In this document: one piece after another, positions 6,495-14,642 of the stretch | Layout of the letters: each line of letters starts with the position of its first letter | How positions within the stretch are numbered: the first letter of the stretch is position 1 | DNA from: a virus | Strand: one strand, 5' to 3' | DNA: 26,039 bases | IMG/VR virus record: IMGVR_UViG_3300030451_003662 | Span: 1 to 26,039 of that record | Program-made: the position numbers and the translations under genes | Notes under the pieces: model-generated | What the model was told of the DNA's origin: nothing | Databases searched by the model: none | What the model saw: only the letters and a program-made list of their open reading frames with translations

Positions 6495-6697
6495 TTTTTT
6501 CTAATATATTCTAATATTATATCAATCTTCTTTTTTATCTCTTCCATGTTTTCAGCATTCTTTTCGTGATGTTTAGAAAATGTATTCTTCACTTCGTGAA
6601 TACTAAAAAAGAAAAATCTATATAGAGCGTATAAGGCTCCAAGTAATAATACCAAAGGCAGCCCATAACCTTCTATTAATTCTAATATTTCATTCAT
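6491..6697 (-). CDS. Small membrane protein with coiled-coil tail
   Basis: A 68-residue protein. A short polar N-terminus is followed by one membrane helix (LPLVLLLGALYALYRFFFF, about residues 13-31) and a charged helical tail (KNTFSKHHEKNAENMEEIKK) that could form a coiled coil. This layout resembles small BhlA/UviB-like holin-associated proteins. It lies between a second tiny membrane protein and the M15 peptidase, overlapping the latter by ATGA. A holin, antiholin or spanin-like helper role is likely from context, but which one cannot be told. Confidence 0.68.
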   Translation of the reverse strand: MNEILELIEGYGLPLVLLLGALYALYRFFFFSIHEVKNTFSKHHEKNAENMEEIKKKIDIILEYIRKK

Positions 6698-6701
6698 ATT
6701 C

Positions 6702-6857
6702 TTATTTGTTAATCTTTATTATCTTTTGAATGGAGTAAATAAGAGAAGCAATCAAAATTGATGTACTTAAAACAGCATCAATCTGAGTTAAGCTAATTCC
6801 TATTGCCGAAATATTTACGCCCCAAAGTTCTAAAGTATCTTTTATTTCATTCTTCAT
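6702..6857 (-). CDS. Putative small holin, 51 aa
   Basis: A short reading frame that fills the gap between the fibre-associated gene and the lysis cassette. It begins with ATG at 6855-6857, inside the last 11 bases of the previous gene, and stops with TAA at 6702-6704, four bases before the next ATG. The product starts MKNEIKDTLELWGVN, has a hydrophobic segment from about residue 15 to 43 (including AVLSTSILIASLIYSI) and ends in a basic KIIKINK tail. The layout (amphipathic start, hydrophobic helix, lysine-rich end) matches small phage holins, and the position right before the other lysis genes supports that. Not recognised as a specific family. Confidence 0.65.
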   Translation of the reverse strand: MKNEIKDTLELWGVNISAIGISLTQIDAVLSTSILIASLIYSIQKIIKINK

Positions 6858-7179
6858 TATGCCAAGGTAACGGCAGAGTTTCCTCTACTGGATTAATTAA
6901 TAGGTTAATTTTATTCATTAAATTATTTTGGAGCTCAACTACATCAAGCCCATCTTCAAGCCATGTAATAACATCATTCTCAGTTAAGTTTTCATACAAT
7001 ATAAAATCATTTGGATTAGCACTATCTAAATCTAAAGCTCCATAAACTTCAGTTTCATATTCATCTAACTTTGCTTTGTATCTCCAATGAACTATATTTA
7101 CTACATTTTGTAATTCTTGGCCTTGTATTGTTTCTTTTATTTTACAGTCCATTTGACTGATTATCCATGTAAATTCCAT
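6847..7179 (-). CDS. Tail-fibre-associated hypothetical protein
   Basis: A 110-residue protein found right after the giant tail protein gene. The pattern W-I at the start (MEFTWIIS), VVNIVHWRYKAKLDEYETEV in the middle, then FILYENLTENDVITWLEDGL and a trailing helix is a family often seen beside tail-fibre genes of marine phages (a domain of unknown function of the DUF7936 type, from memory). The fold appears to be a small beta-rich head plus helices. It could be a minor virion protein or a fibre assembly factor; neither is shown. The ATG start lies 12 bases after the stop of the tail protein gene. Confidence 0.65.
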   Translation of the reverse strand: MEFTWIISQMDCKIKETIQGQELQNVVNIVHWRYKAKLDEYETEVYGALDLDSANPNDFILYENLTENDVITWLEDGLDVVELQNNLMNKINLLINPVEETLPLPWHNEE

Positions 7180-7191
7180 TTTTATTTAATT

Positions 7192-10100
7192 TTATTCAAT
7201 TTGTTTTATTATTAGATTAGTTCCTAATGTTACAGTTATCGAAGTCGTTGAAGAGTTGGAAGCCGATTCTTTCCAAAGTACCAATCTCCAATAATATTGT
7301 GTACTATCTTGAGCCACTATTGTTTGTGAGTGTGTTGAGCCTTGTCTTATACTGCCTGTACCTCTATCATAAATGAAAGATTTTGTAGGATTGTAATCAG
7401 TCCAAGTTAATGTTGTATCATCGACAACTACACCTCTTTGTAATTTTACACCGCTTAAGATCCTATTATTTACAATATTGGTATTTGTTGTTATAGTCCA
7501 TGAAAATTCATAATTACCGGCCGTAGTGAAATACCAAGCATTTGCTGAATTTTCAATATCGGCTATCCCTTCGTTACCTGTTAAATTAATTGTATTAGAT
7601 GTGCCGGAAACCACTTTTGTATTAAAAGGTATTACAACTGCATTAGATTCGCCATCTGTACTGCTTGAGGCTACTGTACTATCACTACAATCAATTAGAG
7701 CGTAATTCGTTAATGCTGAGCCTCCACTTACTGAGCCCCATTCTAAAGTTGATCCGCTACTCGGGTATTTTAAAACTTGGCCCGCAGATCCTGAGGCATT
7801 AGGAATTGTAAAATTATCATTTGCTATTGTGCCTTGAATTTTGGCGTTTCCATTGACATCGAGCTTTTCTGAGGGGCTTGATGTTCCTATCCCTACGTTG
7901 CCTCCAGTTGTTATTCTTAACCTTGTAGAGCCATTAGTTTTCAAATCTAAATTGTGATTTGTACTTGTTCCAACAACACCAGTAGCTGATTGAGATTGAA
8001 TAAATGTTGTTGCTCCGCTTGTTCTTGTTATATCTATTTGACCATTACCACTATTAACAAAACTTGCAGTACCAGAAACTTGTAATTTATTTGATCCATC
8101 ATCACTTGTCGTTCCAATGAGTACGTTTCCATCAGAAGTGATGTTCATTGCATCTGTGTTGCCACCACCACCAATTTCAAGTGTTCCTAAGTCATTTGTA
8201 ATTCCTCCTCGAGCCTTTATTGAGCCAGTTGAAAACATTCCATTAGAATGTTGAGCCCAAAAATATCCTGATGGTACTTGTACTACACCATCATTTCTTA
8301 CACTAAATAATATATTACCAATTGAATTTTTTATAATTAATCCAAAACTACTATTATCACTTGTTGTTCCTACAATATTTAATTTACCACCAAAATCAGT
8401 TGTAGTCCCAATGAGTAAGTTGCCTGAGGAATTAATTCGCATTACTTCAGAATTAACTAATTTAAAAACAAAAGCTTGAAAATCAGTAGAGTAAGTAGTA
8501 TCAAATCCTACTGTTCTTGAATTATCATTGAGAAAAAACTTACTTCTTATATTATTATTACCATCATTTACATATAATTGATAAGCAACTTCATCATCAT
8601 TAGTTGTGCTTGATACTGTTGTTGCCACATTTGGATCAATACCAAAAGATGGAGCTGAATCAGAATTCCCAATTTGTAGTTTGTCATAAGGACTTGTAGT
8701 TCCTATTCCTACGTTTCCTCCATTTAATATAATCATTTCAATTGTAGAACCATCATCAGTTGAAAATAAAATCCCCTCATCAGTTCCATTCGGATTCGCA
8801 AAAATTCCTAAATTGTTATTAATAGCACCTATAATATTCTTTTGGCTTCCATCTCCTAATTTTATATTACCATTTACCTCAAGCTTTTCTGAGGGACTTG
8901 TTGTTCCTATACCTACGTTTCCAGAGGAATCAATAAAAACTACATCTACACTATTTGTTCTAAATTTAACCCCACCAGATGAGCTTAAATTTGATAACAA
9001 TAAATGACCACTTGCTGATTGTATTTTTGTAAAAGTATCTCCAATAAACGTAGTTCCAGAGGTTAAAGTATTACCATTAACATCAAGAGTTTGTGTTGGA
9101 GTTGAAGAGCTTCCAATCATTATTGAATTAGTTGTTGTATTACCATTATCAGTTACCTCTTGTAAAGTATCATCTTGGTATTGCTTAATTAGATTCTTTT
9201 TGTTAAAGGTTACAATACTATTAATTGGTATAATTTCTTTAAGCTCGGTGCTTGTAATCGTTAATGTAGTATCACTCGCAGATTGATCACTATTAATTGT
9301 TAGATCAAAAACGCTGCCGGTTGCTAAGCTAATTAAAGAAAATTTATCACCGGTTTTAAATACGGCTTCGCCGATCGCATTAATATCAAATGAAGTTGTA
9401 CTTTGCAATTCATTGACTTGTAAAAATGATAGTGTTGTTGTTGTTGTTGCGTCTCCAGTAATCGTTAAAGCGGAATATTGAGCCGTAGTTGTGAAGTCAA
9501 ATACATGGCCTCCCGTCCCGTCTGATTCGGTAAATTCTTTTAATACCGAAGATCCATCTGTGATTTGTAAAGTCCCTGTAATAGCATCAATAATAATAAC
9601 TCCTCTATAATTTTTTGAAGCTGCTAAGGTATCTGATGACGGAGTTAAAGTTCTATCCCCTTCTCCTGTTACTAATACTGCCGTGTTATCCGTGATGCTC
9701 CAACCCGTTGTTAGGTTCCAATTACTTGAACTTGCAAAATATTGATCTGCTATTAGATCTGTTCCGATTGGCTCAATCGCTGATTTCGTAGTTGTAATTA
9801 CATTATTTAAACTTACAAGATCATTATTAATATTTGGTGGTTTTGTCATAAAAGCAATCACTCCATCGTCAGGAGCTTTTGGCCCCGCTCCTCCACTTAC
9901 TACGGTAGTGGTTGTAGTTGTGGTTAATGTAGCATTGTCTAATTCAAAACCTTCGTAATCCCATTCGCCTGCTAATAAATGAAAAGTACCTCTTATAAAA
10001 CCATATCTAATTGTAGGATCTTGAGGGGATTGTTGCTCTATTAATACAGTGATAGGATTAACAAATCTCAATCTACTTTTTGTACCATCGTTTTGCCTTA

Positions 10101-12132
10101 TCGCTTTTGTGCCGGTCGCTAGTCTAAATCTTCCTACCTTAAGCGGAATCGATTGGCCCGCTAAATATTCGTCCAATAATAAAGTAGAGAATGTAAAATT
10201 ACCTGATACAGTATCTACACCCCATTGTCCCGTAGCGTTTGTAAAGGTTGTTGTGCCGGATTGATCATCGACTTTTATAGCACTCTCAGAAACATTGTCG
10301 GGAGTATCTCCAAAAAGTAAAGTTCCAAAATCTTTATCTAAAGAGTTTCTTGTATTACCCGAACTAATTAAAATATTTTGTAATGAAAAGCTAATCCCCG
10401 CATTGCTATTTAACGCTAAGATCAAACCCGCAAAGGCATTGTTATTTACTAAGGCTAAATTAAATACTTGATTTGTTATACCGCCGGAAGGAGTGTTTGT
10501 GAAAGCTTGACTAATATTCGTTTGTGTTAATACGTTTAAATAAGATAAACCGATCTGAGATAAGTCTGATGTTGTTTGACCGGTTGTAAGGCACGTGAAA
10601 ACATAATCATTGTGAGGGGCACCGGAGGAGTTGAATTGCTTAAATATTTTTAGACTCCAAGTCCACGCCCCAACAAAATCGGGATCAGTTGGAATAAAAA
10701 TTGCATTACCATTATCAGGGCCACCCCCGATAGTTTGATAATATACTTGAGGATTTGCACCAAAGTTTAATTGATTGTATTCCCAACTTGGCCTACTATT
10801 AATTGATGTTGGTGCAGAAGTTACCCAAGAAAATCCACCCCCTTGATTCGGAGTATTTTTTCTTAAATATTTTGTGCTTGCTCCGTCTGTAGCACTTAAC
10901 TCAAAAAACATTTTTACAGACACAAACTGAAAAGCTCCATTGCTCAAAAGTGATAAACTCCCTGTACGATCTTGCTTAAATTGTAGAGGAATATTCAAAT
11001 AAAAATCACTCGCATTAGCTCCGTCAATTATCGTGCCTTGTGTTACTACGGTATCAGTTGAGTTAGGTGATGAAGGTATAGGAAAACCTCTGAAGAAATT
11101 TTCGTTATTACCTGTGCTATATGTTGCCTCAACCTCTTTAACAGGTGCCATAAAATCATAGATCGTGCCTTTTATTTTATCAACCGCTTTTCCGTTTGCA
11201 ATCGAAGTAAGAAAAGTCTCATATAATGTAGTCGCTTCGTTAAAGCCGTTTACCCTTGAGGTTGTAGTGATTTGATTGTAATTGTATATGCTTTGCCTTA
11301 CATTGACAGGATTCGCAAATGTACCTGTATCTAAAGTGTTAAATGAAGAAACTTGAGTAATCCAATATGTATGCCTCCAATAAGTAATTCGAGCCCCCCA
11401 ATGCTTTAATAAAGTTTTTAAGACATCGTAACAATTCATTACACTAAAATTGTTGTTTTCATCTTCATTATAAAACACGCTTGGCTTTACTTTTGTTTCT
11501 GCCATAGGATCTAAAGTAGAGCTTGGAGCTCCCGATCCGTGCCCCGCATTAAACCAATTTATTGCAGTTCGATACCTATAGTTAACACTCGCTCCCTCAG
11601 TCGTGAGAGCCGATCCGCTTTTTAATAAAATCTCTTTTATATAATAAGTAAAAGAATTATAATCCGTATAAATTTCTGAACTATCATAAGGGGCCGAAGA
11701 TCCCTCTTGAACAAAATCAATTTCTTTTAGTAAAGATAATCCGTCTGTAAAGCGTAATCTATATTCATAAGGGTAATATTCATCTACAGTAGATGCGAGT
11801 TCATGCAATAAAAAACCACTCCACAAAGGCCGAGCACTTGTATTACTAAAATAAATGTGTACATATACATCCCTCTCTTGATATGCCGAAGATCTAATAT
11901 CTAATAAAAATTCATCTAATAAAGCATTATCAATTACAAGCGGGATCTCGCAAGTTGATGATAAAATTTCAGTAAATCGGTCTTCGCTCTCTGATTCCCA
12001 TATCATTTTAGGGCCTCCTGATCCAAGAGTTATTTTAGTTGAGCTGCCTGTGTAATTTCTATCCCATATCTCAACATTATATATTAATCCATTATCTGAT
12101 AAAAATTGAGAAGTGAATCTTATTGCTGACAT
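7192..12132 (-). CDS. Giant tail tip and receptor-binding protein, 1646 aa
   Basis: One long protein follows the tape measure where separate tip and fibre genes usually occur. The first about 140 residues (MSAIRFTSQFLSDNGLIYNV, then LLHELASTVDEYYPYEYRLR) look like a baseplate/tip module that anchors to the tail. The middle (about 150-740) is beta-rich tail protein. A threonine-rich linker and the segment GGAGPKAPDDGV (about 734-755) lead to another beta sandwich (about 790-900). From about 1065 to 1425 there are five GNVGIGTTSP-type repeats, typical of trimeric phage fibres and adhesins. The last about 175 residues (from NYALIDCSDS) look like a C1q/TNF-like jelly roll, a likely receptor-binding head. 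No peptidase S74 chaperone is seen. The start shares one base with the tape measure stop (TAATG). Confidence 0.85.
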   Translation of the reverse strand: MSAIRFTSQFLSDNGLIYNVEIWDRNYTGSSTKITLGSGGPKMIWESESEDRFTEILSSTCEIPLVIDNALLDEFLLDIRSSAYQERDVYVHIYFSNTSARPLWSGFLLHELASTVDEYYPYEYRLRFTDGLSLLKEIDFVQEGSSAPYDSSEIYTDYNSFTYYIKEILLKSGSALTTEGASVNYRYRTAINWFNAGHGSGAPSSTLDPMAETKVKPSVFYNEDENNNFSVMNCYDVLKTLLKHWGARITYWRHTYWITQVSSFNTLDTGTFANPVNVRQSIYNYNQITTTSRVNGFNEATTLYETFLTSIANGKAVDKIKGTIYDFMAPVKEVEATYSTGNNENFFRGFPIPSSPNSTDTVVTQGTIIDGANASDFYLNIPLQFKQDRTGSLSLLSNGAFQFVSVKMFFELSATDGASTKYLRKNTPNQGGGFSWVTSAPTSINSRPSWEYNQLNFGANPQVYYQTIGGGPDNGNAIFIPTDPDFVGAWTWSLKIFKQFNSSGAPHNDYVFTCLTTGQTTSDLSQIGLSYLNVLTQTNISQAFTNTPSGGITNQVFNLALVNNNAFAGLILALNSNAGISFSLQNILISSGNTRNSLDKDFGTLLFGDTPDNVSESAIKVDDQSGTTTFTNATGQWGVDTVSGNFTFSTLLLDEYLAGQSIPLKVGRFRLATGTKAIRQNDGTKSRLRFVNPITVLIEQQSPQDPTIRYGFIRGTFHLLAGEWDYEGFELDNATLTTTTTTTVVSGGAGPKAPDDGVIAFMTKPPNINNDLVSLNNVITTTKSAIEPIGTDLIADQYFASSSNWNLTTGWSITDNTAVLVTGEGDRTLTPSSDTLAASKNYRGVIIIDAITGTLQITDGSSVLKEFTESDGTGGHVFDFTTTAQYSALTITGDATTTTTLSFLQVNELQSTTSFDINAIGEAVFKTGDKFSLISLATGSVFDLTINSDQSASDTTLTITSTELKEIIPINSIVTFNKKNLIKQYQDDTLQEVTDNGNTTTNSIMIGSSSTPTQTLDVNGNTLTSGTTFIGDTFTKIQSASGHLLLSNLSSSGGVKFRTNSVDVVFIDSSGNVGIGTTSPSEKLEVNGNIKLGDGSQKNIIGAINNNLGIFANPNGTDEGILFSTDDGSTIEMIILNGGNVGIGTTSPYDKLQIGNSDSAPSFGIDPNVATTVSSTTNDDEVAYQLYVNDGNNNIRSKFFLNDNSRTVGFDTTYSTDFQAFVFKLVNSEVMRINSSGNLLIGTTTDFGGKLNIVGTTSDNSSFGLIIKNSIGNILFSVRNDGVVQVPSGYFWAQHSNGMFSTGSIKARGGITNDLGTLEIGGGGNTDAMNITSDGNVLIGTTSDDGSNKLQVSGTASFVNSGNGQIDITRTSGATTFIQSQSATGVVGTSTNHNLDLKTNGSTRLRITTGGNVGIGTSSPSEKLDVNGNAKIQGTIANDNFTIPNASGSAGQVLKYPSSGSTLEWGSVSGGSALTNYALIDCSDSTVASSSTDGESNAVVIPFNTKVVSGTSNTINLTGNEGIADIENSANAWYFTTAGNYEFSWTITTNTNIVNNRILSGVKLQRGVVVDDTTLTWTDYNPTKSFIYDRGTGSIRQGSTHSQTIVAQDSTQYYWRLVLWKESASNSSTTSITVTLGTNLIIKQIE
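7850..8925 (-). repeat. GNVGIGTTSP-type fibre repeats
   Basis: Five recognisable copies of a repeat are encoded within the giant tail protein, of the form (S/G/D)GN(V/L)(G/L)IGT(T/S)(S/T)x...KLxVxG. They lie near 8870-8925, 8675-8725, 8380-8430, 8070-8131 and 7850-7905. Two of the copies (8870-8925 and 7850-7905) are close at the DNA level, sharing much of the stretch that encodes SPSEKL. A partial copy lies near 9050-9100. Spacing is irregular (about 65-110 residues), as in fibre shafts built from separate beta modules rather than a strict tandem array. Confidence 0.75.
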
Positions 12133-13988
12133 TATACCGCTCTTAATCTTTTATTAGTCATTCTTTCATTGCTTATAAAAATATCGGAGCCGCTTATCCT
12201 TCCGAATACTTCTACCTTTTGAGATCCTCCTCCGATCATTGTTTTTAATTTTGATAAAGGAGCTACTACTTCCGGATTAGATTTTACTCCTGAATATTCT
12301 CCCATCAATGCCATAGTTGGCCCGCTTATTATACCGCCTTCTGCTAACGTAACTCCTAACATACTACCAAGATTGTCTTTAATATTTACCATACTAAGAG
12401 CATCTTTAATATTTTTACCTCCTAATAAAACCTGTATTGCAAGCATTATAGCAAGCTGAATTAATAATCTTTTTATAACTTCTTTAATAGATCTAATAAA
12501 AGCTTGAGCAAATGACTCTGTGCCCTCAATAGCACTAGTCATAGAGTCTCTGATAACGTCTCCGAATAATGCCATTTTCAAAGTCATTTTATCCGTATTC
12601 TCTATAACCTTATCTGATAACATATTAAACTCATAAAAAGCTTCAGGCATCGGAAATATGTTCATTTGCCCACCGCCTCCGGTAGCAATTTCAGCCCCGC
12701 CGAAGCCTCCTAATTTTAAAGGATTCATTAAATCTTTTAAAGCATTCCCAATCTCTGCTGCTTGGCTTTTCATAGAATCCCCGAAAGATTTGAAATCATG
12801 TTCAAAGTCTTTTGTCTTATCCCTAAATCCATCTAATGTGGTTATTGCATCACTAAAATCAATAGGGATTGGATCTTTACCGATTAACTTCCTTAAGAAA
12901 TTTAATCTCTTTTCTATTTTTTCAAAAAAGTCTGTAATAAAAAATTCGGTAATATCTATTATAGCATTTCTAAAAGATCCAAAATCGCTTAACCTTTCCT
13001 TCAATGCCTCAAAGTTATCTCTAACATATAAAAAAGCTGCAACAAGTCCGCCTAATGCTACAATTAATAATCCGGTGCTGCTAAAAAGTAAAGCAAATTT
13101 TGATACTAATAATCCACCTATTGATATTAGCGGGCCTATTGCCGCTACAATTAGTGTGATATTCATCGCAGCCGTCTTAAACTCAGGAGATAAGTTTCTT
13201 AAAAATCCTAATAAATTTTGAAAAGCATCTACAAGTTTTTGAGCAATGGGTAATAACATATTACCAAATTCAGCTCCTAAGTCTGTTACGTCTCCTCTTA
13301 AAATTCTGACTTGATTCGCAAATTGATTTTGGGTACGTTGAAAATCCCCTACGGCTTTACCGCTTTGCCTTAATGCTAAATCAAAAGTTAATTGTGCCTT
13401 AGCAACCCTATCAAGTTCTTTGAATACTAATCCTTGTTCTTCTGCGAATCTTTTTAGATCGGCTTCCGTGATTGCTATTCCTAAAGATTTTATTGCCTCT
13501 CGTTCTCCAAGTAACGCTTTAGTCAAAGCTTCACTCGCTCCCTTAGATCCTCCGGCAAAGTTTGTAAAAGATGCAAGATCTACCGCTAATTCATTAACCT
13601 GTTTAGATAAATTTAAAGCCTCATCTTCTGTAAATCCAAAACCTACTAAAAGATCTCCAGTACTACCTAACATATCAAGAGCCGCTTGGCTTGATAATCC
13701 AAAACTCTCTTTAAAGGTTGATGCGGTTTTAGTTGCATCGTGTTGTATAGAACTGAATACAGTATTAAATTTAGATCGTGTTTCATTTAGATCTGAAGCT
13801 AATTTAATTGATGCTCCTCCCAATCCTAAAACAGGTAAAGTAACATTCCTTGTAATATTGCTACCTATGTTAGATAAGTTTTTACCGAATTTATTAACTC
13901 TTCTTTGAGCTTTTCGCATAGCTCGGTCAAAGCCTCTTAGATCGGCACCGAATGCCACTGTCAAAAATCCTACACTCTTATTTGCCAT
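12132..13988 (-). CDS. Tail tape measure protein
   Basis: A 618-residue protein. The N-terminus (VGFLTVAFGADLRGFDRAMR followed by KAQRRVNKFGKNLSNIG) is the typical start of phage tape measures. The region around 90-230 (ALDMLGSTGDLLVGFGFTED, LAVDLASFTNFAGG) is the conserved TMP domain. Hydrophobic segments near 275-320 (AAMNITLIVAAIGPLISIGG, LLIVALGGLVAAFLYV) and near 510-525 (LLIQLAIMLAIQVLLGG) could enter the host membrane during DNA delivery. By the usual rule of about 1.5 angstrom per residue, the tail would be near 90 nm, a siphovirus value. The gene follows the frameshifted chaperone gene (11-base overlap), the standard order in siphoviruses. Confidence 0.93.
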   Translation of the reverse strand: MANKSVGFLTVAFGADLRGFDRAMRKAQRRVNKFGKNLSNIGSNITRNVTLPVLGLGGASIKLASDLNETRSKFNTVFSSIQHDATKTASTFKESFGLSSQAALDMLGSTGDLLVGFGFTEDEALNLSKQVNELAVDLASFTNFAGGSKGASEALTKALLGEREAIKSLGIAITEADLKRFAEEQGLVFKELDRVAKAQLTFDLALRQSGKAVGDFQRTQNQFANQVRILRGDVTDLGAEFGNMLLPIAQKLVDAFQNLLGFLRNLSPEFKTAAMNITLIVAAIGPLISIGGLLVSKFALLFSSTGLLIVALGGLVAAFLYVRDNFEALKERLSDFGSFRNAIIDITEFFITDFFEKIEKRLNFLRKLIGKDPIPIDFSDAITTLDGFRDKTKDFEHDFKSFGDSMKSQAAEIGNALKDLMNPLKLGGFGGAEIATGGGGQMNIFPMPEAFYEFNMLSDKVIENTDKMTLKMALFGDVIRDSMTSAIEGTESFAQAFIRSIKEVIKRLLIQLAIMLAIQVLLGGKNIKDALSMVNIKDNLGSMLGVTLAEGGIISGPTMALMGEYSGVKSNPEVVAPLSKLKTMIGGGSQKVEVFGRISGSDIFISNERMTNKRLRAV

Positions 13989-14642
13989 TTTTAAAATCGT
14001 TTAATTTTTTCATGTACTCTGCTCTTTCTTTTAGCTTTTTCAAATCAATTTCTTTTTCTTCTTTTTCCCAATCAAATTGTATAAGATCAGTTGGCTTTAT
14101 ACGTTTACCCCTTTCGAGTTGTATATTAATCAGCAAAGTTGTTTGCCATCTTATTCTCTGCCAATCTGATTGCTCTTGATTATTTCTTACTTCTTGATAA
14201 CCTTCAAGCATATTAAAAAATTGTCGAGGAATCATATCATAAAATTCACTGACTGATAACCTTAACATACCAAAAGCGATTTGCTCTAATCTGTCCCAAG
14301 TCAGTTGTTCGCCTGCTTGGGTTTCTGCTTTTTTTCGCTTTTAGTCATTGAGCTCATCATTTCTCCTAAAGTCTCCATACATCTGCCTATAGCATCAAAA
14401 TCGCTATCTACTAAATCAGCTAATCCATCAACATCTAATTTCATTTCTTGCTTAGCGGCTCTATATCCATCTTCGATACCGCAATACATTAAAATTAAAG
14501 CGTTATCCAAAGTCATTTTTTCGCCAAGCTTATCCAACTCTTGCAATGTTGTGTTAGTTAATTTAGAGTACTTCCTCAAGGCATTAAAGCCAAATTTTAT
14601 AGGATGCTCCTCGTTTCCAATTTTTATTATTTTATAATTCAT
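13978..14642 (-). CDS. Tail assembly chaperone GT (-1 frameshift product)
   Basis: The fusion made when ribosomes slip -1 on the heptamer A AAA AAG at 14334-14328. The first 105 codons are those of protein G; re-reading from base 14328 then gives AETQAGEQLTWDRLEQIAFG and continues, in the same frame, into the reading frame that ends at 13978 (LRLSVSEFYDMIPRQFFNML and on). The expected product is 221 residues. The WDRLEQIAFGMLRLSVSEFY motif is the classic second half of phage tail assembly chaperones and is cut in two if the downstream frame is called as a separate gene from its internal ATG at 14268. GT is thought to bind the tape measure while G coats it until tail tube subunits assemble. 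Confidence 0.85.
14295..14334 (-). promoter_or_regulatory. Programmed -1 ribosomal frameshift site
   Basis: In the minus-strand mRNA, the codons GAA AAA AAG place the heptamer A AAA AAG (14334-14328) in the X XXY YYZ register, the most efficient bacterial -1 slippery sequence. After a 6-base spacer comes a stem-loop: CCCAAG (14321-14316) pairs with CTTGGG (14300-14295) and CAG (14315-14313) with CTG (14304-14302), with one bulged A and an 8-base loop. The G stop codon (TGA, 14303-14301) lies inside the hairpin. Spacer length and stem position are right for stimulation of frameshifting. Confidence 0.85.
14301..14642 (-). CDS. Tail assembly chaperone G
   Basis: The unshifted product, 113 residues, ending in a lysine- and glutamine-rich tail (KSEKKQKPKQANN). 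The fold is the helical chaperone type: a short beta start (NYKIIKIGNEEHPIKFGFNA), LRKYSKLTNTTLQELDKLGE, and a helix around IEDGYRAAKQ. It binds the tape measure during tail assembly and is absent or nearly absent from the virion. The ratio of G to GT is set by the frameshift site at its end. It starts with an ATG whose bases overlap a TGA in the frame of the tail tube gene (14639-14642). The gap to the tail tube gene holds a hairpin described separately. Confidence 0.85.
   Translation of the reverse strand: MNYKIIKIGNEEHPIKFGFNALRKYSKLTNTTLQELDKLGEKMTLDNALILMYCGIEDGYRAAKQEMKLDVDGLADLVDSDFDAIGRCMETLGEMMSSMTKSEKKQKPKQANN

Noticed and set aside
7850-8925. Repeats in the tail gene considered as a CRISPR array or DNA-level iteron set
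   Set aside because: Units are irregularly spaced, diverged at synonymous sites and in frame; they encode a known type of fibre repeat.
12658-13221. Long plus-strand frame of 187 codons inside the tape measure gene
   Set aside because: It is antisense to a convincing tape measure protein, has no recognisable domain and no leader; long antisense frames are common opposite AT-rich genes with few complementary stops.
13420-13908. Plus-strand frame of 162 codons, also opposite the tape measure
   Set aside because: Same reasons; the peptide is an unstructured mixture without family features.
13978-14268. Independent gene starting at the internal ATG at 14268
   Set aside because: The chaperone motif begins 20 codons before this ATG in the same frame, and an intact frameshift site links it to G, so the frame is the second part of GT rather than a separate gene.
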